Shown: positions 7,267 to 14,806 of the stretch, piece by piece
How the letters are laid out: each line of letters starts with the position of its first letter
Position numbering within the stretch: the first letter of the stretch is position 1
From: Rhodospirillaceae bacterium
Lineage (GTDB): Bacteria; Pseudomonadota; Alphaproteobacteria; Rhodospirillales; JABHCV01
NCBI GenBank assembly: GCA_018662005.1
Contig: JABJHA010000046.1
Location: forward strand, 1-32,588
Direction of reading: 5' to 3'
Length of the DNA: 32,588 nucleotides
Notes under the pieces: generated by a model
The model's database searches: none
Seen by the model: the letters and a program-made list of their open reading frames with translations, nothing else
Told to the model about the DNA's origin: nothing
Program-made: the position numbers and the translations under genes

Positions 7267-8202
7267 GTGAGGAAAAACTGGGCGGCCTTTCTTTGCTTTT
7301 CCATTTTCCTGTATGCCAGCACAGTAAACGGTGCCCGTGCCGATGACCTTGAGGTGGCCCGGAGCGATGTCCCCATCCGTTTTGGCCTGACCGCTGTTGT
7401 TGTGCGCGAAAACTTAAGATTTCTTGATCAATGGGCTTATTACCTGAGTAAAAAAATGGGCCAGCCTGTCGAGTTCGTCCGTCGCCGGTCGTATCGCGAA
7501 GTCATGGATATGCTGAAATCCGGCAGCCTGGATTTTGCCTGGATTTGCGGGTTTCCATATGTTCAAAACCGAGATCCTGAATTTATCAAAATGCTCTCGG
7601 TGCCTGTATATAAAGGCAGCCCACTTTATCATTCGTTCATCATCGTTCCCAAGGATAGCCCTTATCAGTCTCTGGATGATTTGAAGGGGAAGACTTTTGC
7701 CTATTCAGACCCGGAATCAAATTCCGGATATCTGTACCCGCAATATCTTCTTGCCCAAAAAGGCACCAACAAAGAGTCTTTCTTTCGACAGACGTTTTTC
7801 ACCTTCAACCATGCCGAAACAGTGGAAGCGGTGGCCGAGCAATTCGCCGATGGCGGCGCTGTTGATTCCTATATTTGGGAATACCTGCAAGAGTTTCGTC
7901 CCGAACTGGCAGAGAAAACCCGCGTGATCAATCAATCCCCGGTATTTGGGTTCCCGCCACTCGTTTCACGCCTGGGCGTTGACCTTGAAACGGTCTGGCG
8001 AATGAAAAGAGTCATCAAGGGAATGGACGAAGATCCCGATGGGCGCAAATTCCTGAATGGCCTTAAATTAGATAGTTTTGGGGAATCCCCCGACAGCATC
8101 TTTAAAAATATTCGTGAAATGGCTCAAAAAATTCGCACCGGAAATCCCCTGGATGGCTCTACTGCATCAAACGAAAATGCCAATACGATCAAAAGGCAAT
8201 AA
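7267..8202 (+). CDS. PhnD-type periplasmic substrate-binding protein, sensory (AioX/ArrX-like role)
   Basis: This 311-residue protein has a cleavable signal peptide (hydrophobic 6-20, cleavage after ARA at about 25) and the PhnD/phosphonate-binding-like fold: IRFGLT at the mature start, the LDFAWICGFPYV strand-loop, SFIIVPKDSPYQSLDDLKGKTFAYSDPESNSG hinge region (shown here in parts: SFIIVPKDS, DLKGKTFA, DPESNSG). The mature chain has one cysteine, Cys94 in WICGFPY. No transporter permease or ATPase is nearby; instead a kinase starts 2 bp later, so it probably presents a ligand to that kinase, as AioX does for AioS. The start is GTG with a purine-rich AAAGGGGG just upstream. The ligand is unknown; an oxyanion matching the molybdoenzyme's substrate is the natural guess. 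Confidence 0.85.
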   Translation: MRKNWAAFLCFSIFLYASTVNGARADDLEVARSDVPIRFGLTAVVVRENLRFLDQWAYYLSKKMGQPVEFVRRRSYREVMDMLKSGSLDFAWICGFPYVQNRDPEFIKMLSVPVYKGSPLYHSFIIVPKDSPYQSLDDLKGKTFAYSDPESNSGYLYPQYLLAQKGTNKESFFRQTFFTFNHAETVEAVAEQFADGGAVDSYIWEYLQEFRPELAEKTRVINQSPVFGFPPLVSRLGVDLETVWRMKRVIKGMDEDPDGRKFLNGLKLDSFGESPDSIFKNIREMAQKIRTGNPLDGSTASNENANTIKRQ

Positions 8203-8204
8203 AG

Positions 8205-9671
8205 TTGTTTAGCTCCCTCCATAAAGGATTGTCCGTTAAATTTGCGCTGACAATTACAGCCGTTGTTGCCGGTGTCGCATTTACAATTGGTGCCGTCATT
8301 GTGACGCTGGATTGGCAACGTTTCCATCGGGAGTTGGAAAATCGCGCTCTTTTGCTTGCCCATTCAATTGCTGTAACAGCGCCTGAGGATATTCTGCAAA
8401 GCGATTTTTGGTCGCTATACAAAAGTCTAAAAATTATGGCCAATAAAGTTCCGGGCGGTACGCAGGACACACATATCCTGACCGGAATGATACTGGACAC
8501 CGACGGAATTGTTCTTGCTCACCTGGATCCAAACAATAACCCACTGGGCATACCGCCAGTTCATTCCAGCGAGATTGAAACGCAACTGTTCGCACAGGCA
8601 AGAGAGGTACGCACCCCAACCATCCTGAATAGTGGTGTTGGTAATGGCGGGTTTTTGGAAGGTGTAGCACCAATTTATTCTGACGAGAAATTACTCGGTA
8701 TTGTTCGGGTTAGATTATCAAAAAGAGAACTCTATCTAAAGGCCCAGCGATCTACCTTTATTATTATTGGCTTAACCCTTGCCCTTGTCGCTCTGGGCAG
8801 TTTGTTGGGAACGGCCATTTCCAGAAGAATTACCATGCCGCTTTCCGCCATGACAGAGGGCATGGAAGCTGTTGGACGAGGGGAATTTTCCAACATAAAA
8901 CCAATACCGGTTGGCAATGATGATGAGTTGGGAATTCTGGCCTCGGCGTTTAACAAGATGGCAAAGGAAATGGCCGAGAAAAAATCCCTGGAAGAACAAA
9001 TCGCCGTCAGCGAGAAACTGGTAGCTCTTGGCCGGATCAGCGCTGGCGTTGCCCACGAGGTCAACAATCCGCTGGCCGGTCTGATGAATTGTATCGACAC
9101 CCTGAAAAAACATCCTGAGGACCCTGAACTGGTTGAACGCTACCTCCCCCTTCTTGATAAGGGTTTGAATCGAATAAAAAATATTGTTGAAAGCCTTCTT
9201 GTTGAACTTCGCATCGAAGAGGCTCACAGCACCGACAGTTCCTCTTCCCTGGATGACCTGCGCGACATTGTCGAATCCGAAATCAATGGTCGAGATATCG
9301 ATTTTGTCTGGGACAATCACTTAGGCACCGAAGTCATGATCAACAAACGCAGGGTGCAGCAAATTGTTCTCAATCTTTTGAAAAATTCCATTCAGGCGCT
9401 TCATGATAAAGGGACGGTGGTTTTCAGAACATTTCAGGATGGAAATTGCATCATCCTTGAGGTGAGCGACAATGGACCGGGCATTCCCCCCGAAAACAGA
9501 AAGCAGCTTTTCGATCCGTTTTTTACAACCAAGAAAAATGGCACCGGGCTTGGGCTATGGATTGTTTACCGGCTCGTAGAAAGCATGCGCGGCGTAATTG
9601 AAGTTGAGAGTGAGGTGGGCAACGGAACGCAGTTCCAGGTTACTTTACCGGCGATGGAAGTGAGCACATAA
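8205..9671 (+). CDS. Transmembrane sensor histidine kinase (HAMP, HisKA, HATPase)
   Basis: A 488-residue inner-membrane kinase. Two membrane helices (about 12-34 and 181-205) enclose a periplasmic sensing domain; then come a HAMP linker (ISRRITMPLSAMTEGM onward), the H-box with phospho-acceptor His284 in AHEVNNPLAG, and the ATPase domain with N-box NLLKNSIQA, G1 DNGPGIP, F-box PFFTTK and G2 GTGLGLW. All key residues are present. The start is TTG, two bases after the binding-protein stop, with AAGG overlapping that gene's end; the regulator follows after 5 bp. The three form one operon. The periplasmic domain probably contacts the PhnD-type protein and passes its signal to the sigma-54 activator. 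Confidence 0.92.
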   Translation: MFSSLHKGLSVKFALTITAVVAGVAFTIGAVIVTLDWQRFHRELENRALLLAHSIAVTAPEDILQSDFWSLYKSLKIMANKVPGGTQDTHILTGMILDTDGIVLAHLDPNNNPLGIPPVHSSEIETQLFAQAREVRTPTILNSGVGNGGFLEGVAPIYSDEKLLGIVRVRLSKRELYLKAQRSTFIIIGLTLALVALGSLLGTAISRRITMPLSAMTEGMEAVGRGEFSNIKPIPVGNDDELGILASAFNKMAKEMAEKKSLEEQIAVSEKLVALGRISAGVAHEVNNPLAGLMNCIDTLKKHPEDPELVERYLPLLDKGLNRIKNIVESLLVELRIEEAHSTDSSSSLDDLRDIVESEINGRDIDFVWDNHLGTEVMINKRRVQQIVLNLLKNSIQALHDKGTVVFRTFQDGNCIILEVSDNGPGIPPENRKQLFDPFFTTKKNGTGLGLWIVYRLVESMRGVIEVESEVGNGTQFQVTLPAMEVST

Positions 9672-9676
9672 AGGCA

Positions 9677-11074
9677 ATGCCAAAAGTACCGAACTCTCAA
9701 GTATTACAAGAGACTGAATTATCAGATTTGTGCGTCCTGATTGTCGAAGATGACGAAATCATGCGGCTTTCACTGGAGGACAGGTTGCGCCTTGAAGGTA
9801 TCCCCGTCAGGGTTGCCTTTGATCTAGCCAGCGCCCAGATCCAACTCCTGAAGGGTGATGTCGATATGGTTGTTTCGGACATTCGCCTGCCTGACGGTTC
9901 CGGGGCGGATTTATTTCACGAAATCTCGCAACACTATCCCGGCATTCCCGTCATTTTGATGACGGCCTTTGGCGATGTTGCTGACGCTGTCGCTTTGGTC
10001 AAGGCGGGCGCCCTGGATTATCTGGCCAAGCCTTTCGATTTGCAGGAATTCATCGAGAAAATCCAGCGCAACCTTTCCCGGATTCAGGATCAAAACCTGT
10101 CAGCTGACTCTCTTGGACTGAATGGTGAAACATTTCGTCCCGGCAGTGGAATGCTGGGAAAAAGCACCTCAATGCGCCGTATCGAACGGCTTATCGCAAG
10201 GCTTGCAGGCGTTGACAGTTCTGTCCTGATCACCGGGGAATCCGGTGTCGGCAAGGAAGTGGTGGCGTCGCTTCTGCACCACAACAGCCGCCGGGCCGAC
10301 AAGCCTTTTATCAAAGTCAATTGTGCAGCACTGCCGCAGAACCTTGTCGAGAGTGAGTTGTTCGGTCACGAAAAGGGGGCCTTCACCGGCGCAACCCAGC
10401 GTCATATAGGGCGTTTTGAGCAGGCCAATACGGGTACTATTTTCCTCGATGAGATTGCTGAAATCCCGCCCGAAACCCAGGTCAAGTTGCTGAGGGTCTT
10501 ACAGGAACAGGTCGTTGACCGGGTCGGTGGCACCGAGCCTGTACCACTTGATGTTCGCATCATTGCCGCAACCCAGGTGGAACTGGACGAAGCCGTCAAG
10601 GATAGTCGGTTCCGTGCGGATCTGTATTGGCGGCTTAACGTTATCAACGTTCATATCCCTGCATTACGCGACCGACGCACCGACATTCTGTTCCTGGCCC
10701 GCATGTTCGTCGAACGTCATGCCAATGAAATGGGTGTGCCGCAGAAAAAACTTTCTGCCGAAGCCGAAGCCAAACTTCTGTTAATGCCGTTCCCCGGTAA
10801 TGTGCGGGAACTTCTAAACATTCTCGAACGAGCCGTAGCCTTAAGTGATGGCACACGCATTATGGCTCATGACCTGATGTCTTTGGACGAGGATCATGAG
10901 GAACATACGTCTTCTCATACCCTAAGAGAATCCGTTGAAAGCGCAGAACGTCAGGCGATTCATCAAGCTCTGGTCCAATGCGGCTGGGTTATCGGCCAAG
11001 CAGCCGATGACTTGGGAATTTCTCGTAAAAATCTGTGGGAAAAAATGAAGCGATACGGCATTGAAAAGGAATGA
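9677..11074 (+). CDS. NtrC-family sigma-54-dependent response regulator
   Basis: A 465-residue regulator with all three modules: a receiver domain (acid pocket EDDE near 24-27, phospho-acceptor Asp68 in VVSDIRLPDGSG, MTAFGD, Lys in LAKPFD); an AAA+ domain with Walker A GESGVGKE, the sigma-54-contacting GAFTGA loop and an FLDEI Walker B; and a C-terminal Fis-type helix-turn-helix (QAADDLGISRKNLWEKMKR). It is partner of the kinase five bases upstream. With an intact GAFTGA it should activate RpoN promoters; the divergent -24/-12 site at 6867-6881 and the paired GTTACC palindromes are the obvious target. Architecture equals that of AioR/TtrR-like operon activators of the NtrC type, but substrate specificity cannot be inferred. 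Confidence 0.94.
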   Translation: MPKVPNSQVLQETELSDLCVLIVEDDEIMRLSLEDRLRLEGIPVRVAFDLASAQIQLLKGDVDMVVSDIRLPDGSGADLFHEISQHYPGIPVILMTAFGDVADAVALVKAGALDYLAKPFDLQEFIEKIQRNLSRIQDQNLSADSLGLNGETFRPGSGMLGKSTSMRRIERLIARLAGVDSSVLITGESGVGKEVVASLLHHNSRRADKPFIKVNCAALPQNLVESELFGHEKGAFTGATQRHIGRFEQANTGTIFLDEIAEIPPETQVKLLRVLQEQVVDRVGGTEPVPLDVRIIAATQVELDEAVKDSRFRADLYWRLNVINVHIPALRDRRTDILFLARMFVERHANEMGVPQKKLSAEAEAKLLLMPFPGNVRELLNILERAVALSDGTRIMAHDLMSLDEDHEEHTSSHTLRESVESAERQAIHQALVQCGWVIGQAADDLGISRKNLWEKMKRYGIEKE

Positions 11075-11304
11075 CCCCAGTTCCATGGAAGAACCCGCGA
11101 ATGTCTGTTCTTGGCTAAGACCGGCGGTTACCGACGACACTAATTCACTTCTGCTATGTGCAGGTGAATCTGACATCACATTCTCATTTTACGGTTCCAG
11201 AAAGAGACACTTTCTCACCTAATGTGACATGCTATTCGCAAGATATGGTTCAATACTGCGTTTAAGCCGTTATAGGCACGTTGCTGGAATTCTCGCTTTA
11301 TGTG
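11075..11304. other. Intergenic stretch between the regulator and the decayed higA
   Basis: I see no gene here. A loose inverted match between TGACATCACATT (11171-11182) and AATGTGACATG (11220-11230) exists but is imperfect, and no T-run follows it, so I do not call it a terminator. Confidence 0.3.
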
Positions 11305-11589
11305 TCAAACCACACGTGCTTTTGCCGTCGCAAGGTCGTAGGCGACCTGCAGGTTGAGCCAGAATCGGGCCGAAGTGTTGAAGTATGCGCCTAGCCTGAG
11401 AGCGGTGTCGGCCGTGACGCCCCGTTTTCCCGAGATGATTTCGGCCATGCGGCTCTGGGGCACGTCGAGAGCGCGGGCCAAAGCCGAAACGGGGACGCTT
11501 ATCTCCGCCAATTCCTAGACCAGAACCTCGCCGAGATGGACGGGAGGCAATTTGATCTCGTCAATGGTAATCGGTGATTTCGACTTCAT
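11305..11589 (-). pseudogene. higA: higA antitoxin gene with an internal stop codon
   Basis: The frame from ATG 11589 reads MKSKSPITIDEIKLPP, then VHLGEVLV, then TAG (11515-11517), then ELAEISVPVSALARALDVP and a standard HigA/VapI HTH domain with ISGKRGVTADTALRLGAYF and the family's C-terminal FWLNLQVAYDLATA. HigA proteins usually have Glu where the TAG lies, so GAG to TAG is the simplest change. AGGAG precedes the start. Re-initiation at an internal start (ATG 11511) could still give a 68-residue HTH protein. The gene lies directly after, and overlaps, a damaged higB frame. Confidence 0.8.
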
Positions 11590-11640
11590 GGGCCTCTCCT
11601 TTTTCGAAGGTGAAACAGATCCGCCACAGTCATTGGATTA
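11561..11640 (-). pseudogene. higB: higB toxin gene remnant (C-terminus only)
   Basis: On the minus strand, LWRICFTFEKGEAHEVEI followed by TDYH and TGA (11561-11563) is the characteristic C-terminus of HigB/RelE-type mRNA interferases. Reading upstream, an in-frame TGA (11630-11632) falls just before this segment and an RVN tripeptide appears in another frame, so the gene has an indel and then loses recognisable sequence. The overlap with the higA start is the usual arrangement. The toxin cannot be made. Confidence 0.75.
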
Positions 11641-11914
11641 ACTCGAGATTACCTATTGAGGCATGGGTCAATGCGCCACGAGACAATCACTAAAAAACAC
11701 GAATATCCAGGAAATCATTTCCAGAATATTCTTTTCTCGATCAGTTGTTTATAGTCTTATGATTTTATTGTTGAATTTTAAATTTTCACAATTCTCGTTT
11801 GTCGCACTCAATTTGAGAATTCGCATTTAAAGTGCGTCGTTTCGCAATTAAAGTGATTTCCGATAGTAGGCCCAGCTTTCCGATCAGAAAGCCAATCAAC
11901 AGCATCTTGGTAGA
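11641..11914. other. AT-rich gene-free stretch between higB remnant and tRNA-Gln terminator
   Basis: I find no coding sequence. The only structure is a set of TCGCA-containing repeats at 11802-11855, listed separately. The strand bias and low GC suit decayed mobile DNA at an island border. Confidence 0.4.
11802..11855. repeat. Direct repeats TCGCA(T/A)TTAAAGTG, possible IS21-type terminus
   Basis: TCGCATTTAAAGTG (11821-11834) and TCGCAATTAAAGTG (11842-11855) match in 13 of 14 positions with a 21-bp period, and a third TCGCA sits at 11802-11806. Several short tandem sites at one end are typical of IS21-family termini. No IstA/IstB sequence is present, so this would be a leftover end. Confidence 0.4.
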
Positions 11915-11950
11915 TAAAAAAACAGCCCTGAACACGAAGCTCAGGGCTGT
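11915..11950 (-). terminator. Rho-independent terminator of tRNA-Gln
   Basis: On the minus strand, ACAGCCCTGA pairs with TCAGGGCTGT (arms 11941-11950 and 11922-11931; loop 9) and is followed by a run of T. It lies 7 bp beyond the tRNA 3' end. Confidence 0.85.
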
Positions 11951-11957
11951 TAATATT

Positions 11958-12032
11958 TGGCTGGGGCGGCAGGGATCGAACCTGCGAATGACGGCATCAA
12001 AAGCCGTTGCCTTACCACTTGGCCACGCCCCA
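11958..12032 (-). tRNA. tRNA-Gln (anticodon TTG), CCA encoded
   Basis: The 75-base cloverleaf is complete: acceptor TGGGGCG pairs with CGCCCCA, anticodon stem ACGGC/GCCGT encloses loop TTTTGAT with anticodon TTG, and the T arm reads GCAGG-TTCGATC-CCTGC. It ends in GCCA with the CCA encoded. Its 3' end faces the AT-rich region to the left, the side on which tRNA-integrated islands usually lie. Confidence 0.96.
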
Positions 12033-12107
12033 TCATGTTAATGACTGGCGCAGAACATAAGGCCAATCAGACAAAGCCGCAAGACCCCAGAAGCTGCCCT
12101 TTTGATA

Positions 12108-13004
12108 TTAATTCAGGCGATTGATATCGGCTTCCAATGAGCCCGCCCGGACCCACCAGTCCGGTCGATCCTGCGACATCTTAATGGTCGCGGCTGCGGC
12201 TTCGCCGGGGTCCGCAAACAAGCCAAAACACGTCGCCCCGCTGCCGCTCATGCGGGCCATAAGCGCCCCGGCACAGCCTTCAAGTTCAGCCAATACCTGG
12301 CCAATCACCGGTTCCATCTGCATGGCTGCCGGGGCCAGGTCATTACCACGGGTTTTAAGAATAGCGACCAATTCAGCCAGGTCCCCAGGTGCATAATCAA
12401 AGCGACCCGGTGCAGAATCCGGTGCATCCATTTGCGCCCGTTCCGTAAAGACCGCCGGCGTAGAAAGCGCACATCCAGGGTTGACCAGCACCAGCGCGGC
12501 CGTTGGCAGAGCCGGGGCCGGTGTCAAATCTTCACCGATACCGCCCATAAAAACAGCCCGCCCATTCAGACAAACCGGCACGTCAGCCCCCAACCTCAGG
12601 GCCAGTTCATGTAATTCCTGCGGGTCGGGTTTGATATCCCACAACCGCATGAGGCCCTTTAAAGTAGCCGCCGCGTCCGCTGATCCACCGCCAATACCCG
12701 ATGCAGGCGGCAAGCGTTTGGTCAGAATTATTTGGGCGCCACCGTTTGTCCCCGCCATGTCGGCCAAGGCCCGGGCCGCCTGTAAAACCAGATTGTCCGA
12801 CACGGCTTCCAGTTCAGAGGCAAAAGGCCCTTCTATTTCCAGACTCAAATCATCGGCAGGACTAAACTTAAGAGAATCCTGAATACCGACGAAGACGGCC
12901 AGACTGTCCAGATTGTGAAAACCGTCATCCCTGCTGCCGGTAACGTGCAGATACAGGTTGATCTTGGCCGGAGCGGTGATCGTAAAGGAGCGAGGGGTGG
13001 TCAT
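12108..13004 (-). CDS. ispE: 4-diphosphocytidyl-2-C-methyl-D-erythritol kinase
   Basis: ATP-dependent kinase of the MEP isoprenoid pathway, cytoplasmic. The 298-residue sequence has the GHMP-kinase features: APAKINLYLHV at residues 10-20, the ATP loop PPASGIGGGSADAAA near 100-115, and the C-terminal MSGSGATCFGLF. Length is normal for the family. It begins 6 bp after the TPR lipoprotein stop, so it is translated from the same message (ETF-QO, TPR protein, ispE). No terminator is obvious before the tRNA-Gln gene downstream. Confidence 0.96.
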   Translation of the reverse strand: MTTPRSFTITAPAKINLYLHVTGSRDDGFHNLDSLAVFVGIQDSLKFSPADDLSLEIEGPFASELEAVSDNLVLQAARALADMAGTNGGAQIILTKRLPPASGIGGGSADAAATLKGLMRLWDIKPDPQELHELALRLGADVPVCLNGRAVFMGGIGEDLTPAPALPTAALVLVNPGCALSTPAVFTERAQMDAPDSAPGRFDYAPGDLAELVAILKTRGNDLAPAAMQMEPVIGQVLAELEGCAGALMARMSGSGATCFGLFADPGEAAAATIKMSQDRPDWWVRAGSLEADINRLN

Positions 13005-13010
13005 TCCGGC

Positions 13011-14732
13011 CTAGAGATCCGGCAGGCCATCGACCTTTTTGGCCTCGACCTGAATACGCAATTCGTCATCCGGGTTCAGGGTCAACGCCCTTTCCCACTG
13101 GAATCGGGCTTCGGTTTTACGACCGACCCGCCAGTATGCATCACCAAGATGATCATTGAGAACCGGATCTTCGGGGGTCAATTCCACGGCGCGTTCCATT
13201 TCCTTGACCGAGTCGGCGAATTCACCCAGACGGAAATGGGCCCAACCCAGGGAGTCGATAATATAACCGTCACTGGGCCGCAAGTTGACGGCACGGCGGA
13301 TCATGTCCTTGGCCTCATCGAGATTTTTCCCCTGATCAACCCAGGAATAACCGAGATAATTCAAAACGAAAGGCTGTTCTGGCTCAAATTCGAGAGCTTT
13401 AAGAAAATCGGCTTCTGCGCGGTCCCAGTGTTTGGAGCGCTCCAGAACGATGCCACGGGCATAAAGCAAGGGCCAATGATGACGCTCCGGCGTGCCAATC
13501 CGCTCGAACGCCCTATCGTACGCGACCACGGCCTCGGCAAAGCGCTTGTGGGCGCGCAGGGTATCACCGAGGCGGGTTAGCGGGTCAGCCAGGGTTGGTT
13601 CCTCATCGGCCAGGGCGTTGAGGGCATCAATGGCTTCCTGGGTGCGATCCAGATCATCGAGATTTTCAGCTGCCCGCAGTCGCGCTGGCCAGGAATAGGG
13701 TGATGCCAGGTCGATGGCGTTATAGACGCCGTTGGCGCTCAACAGTTGATCGTCCATTTGCAGGATATTGCCAAGCAGGATCTGCATAACCGGAAAATCC
13801 GGCCGCAAGTGGAGGCCCAGGCGGGCAAAAATCAATGCCGTCTCACTGGCATTTTGCTGGGAAAGCGTCGTCGCGATGCCAAAGAAACCTTCCGCCGCGC
13901 CCTCTTTTGCGCTGCTGATAAGCGGCGTTACCGGGGCGCCCGATTCCAGTTTTTTCAAGGCATGACGGGCAATCGGCGAACTTGGATTGGATTTGCTGAA
14001 ATTCCTGTACAACAACTCAGCCTTGGCATTCTCGCCCATGCGCCTGAACAGATTGCCAAGTAACTGGATAACCCGTAGCGAAACGCCGCCTTGTTCCTTG
14101 ATTTCATCCTGATAGGTTTTGACCGCCTCATCATGCTGACCCTTGAAATCCAGAATCATGGCCTTGTGAAGATAGTAAAGCGGTTTCGATCCATCTTTCA
14201 AAAGGGGCTCAAGATGAACCGTCGCCTGAGTCGCCGACTGGCCTTGAGAAACCGAACTCCAGGCGGCCAAAAGCGGCGCCATGAAACCGTTCAAGCCGCC
14301 ACCGGGCAAAGCCTCGATTGTTTTTACCGCATCTTCAAAACGACCATTATTGAAATCGTCAACAATGATCGTCAGGCTGGCGATAGGGCTGACGGCATTT
14401 TTCTTAATGACTTTGCGGGCCAACGGCACGGCTTCGGCGATCCGCCCTTCACTGGCCAACAGGACGAAGGCGCGACGGACAAGGTCAGGTATGTCGGGGG
14501 ACAGTTCGATGGACCTGGTCAGGAATTTTACCGCCTCGGGCATGTCGCGAACGGCCTGGGCATGACGACCGGAAAGGAAATTCCCCGAAAGCGACTCCCC
14601 GCCAGTGATGGTGGGCCCGCTGATATCTTTGGTATGGTCTAAATCCAGGTTGTCCGATGCACATGCTGCGGGCAGCAGCAGCGCCAGCAACGCGACGGCA
14701 AGGGGCCTGGAAAATCTGCAATGACGTATCAA
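13011..14732 (-). CDS. TPR-repeat envelope protein, probable lipoprotein
   Basis: A 573-residue protein with an N-terminal export signal (about 10-24) ending PAAC-AS, a loose lipobox with Cys24 as likely lipidation site. The remainder is tetratricopeptide repeats: clear units near ARDMPEAVKF, DRAEADFLKALEFEPEQPFV, NLDEAKDMIRRAVNLRPSDG and FADSVKEMERAVELTPEDP. TPR arrays of this kind mediate protein contacts at the envelope; no enzymatic role is visible. It sits between ETF-QO and ispE, an arrangement I recall from other Rhodospirillales. The exact function is unknown; the lipoprotein call is moderate because Pro occupies position -3. Confidence 0.85.
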   Translation of the reverse strand: MIRHCRFSRPLAVALLALLLPAACASDNLDLDHTKDISGPTITGGESLSGNFLSGRHAQAVRDMPEAVKFLTRSIELSPDIPDLVRRAFVLLASEGRIAEAVPLARKVIKKNAVSPIASLTIIVDDFNNGRFEDAVKTIEALPGGGLNGFMAPLLAAWSSVSQGQSATQATVHLEPLLKDGSKPLYYLHKAMILDFKGQHDEAVKTYQDEIKEQGGVSLRVIQLLGNLFRRMGENAKAELLYRNFSKSNPSSPIARHALKKLESGAPVTPLISSAKEGAAEGFFGIATTLSQQNASETALIFARLGLHLRPDFPVMQILLGNILQMDDQLLSANGVYNAIDLASPYSWPARLRAAENLDDLDRTQEAIDALNALADEEPTLADPLTRLGDTLRAHKRFAEAVVAYDRAFERIGTPERHHWPLLYARGIVLERSKHWDRAEADFLKALEFEPEQPFVLNYLGYSWVDQGKNLDEAKDMIRRAVNLRPSDGYIIDSLGWAHFRLGEFADSVKEMERAVELTPEDPVLNDHLGDAYWRVGRKTEARFQWERALTLNPDDELRIQVEAKKVDGLPDL

Positions 14733-14806
14733 GGTTTTAAGTCTCTATGGTTTGTGGCGTTTAAGAATACCGGAGTGTAACCGAGGCCGTCGCTGCCGCC
14801 AAATAG

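Noticed and set aside
11171-11230. Inverted match TGACATCACATT and AATGTGACATG as a terminator or IS end
   Set aside because: The match is imperfect, the loop is long and there is no T-run or transposase sequence.
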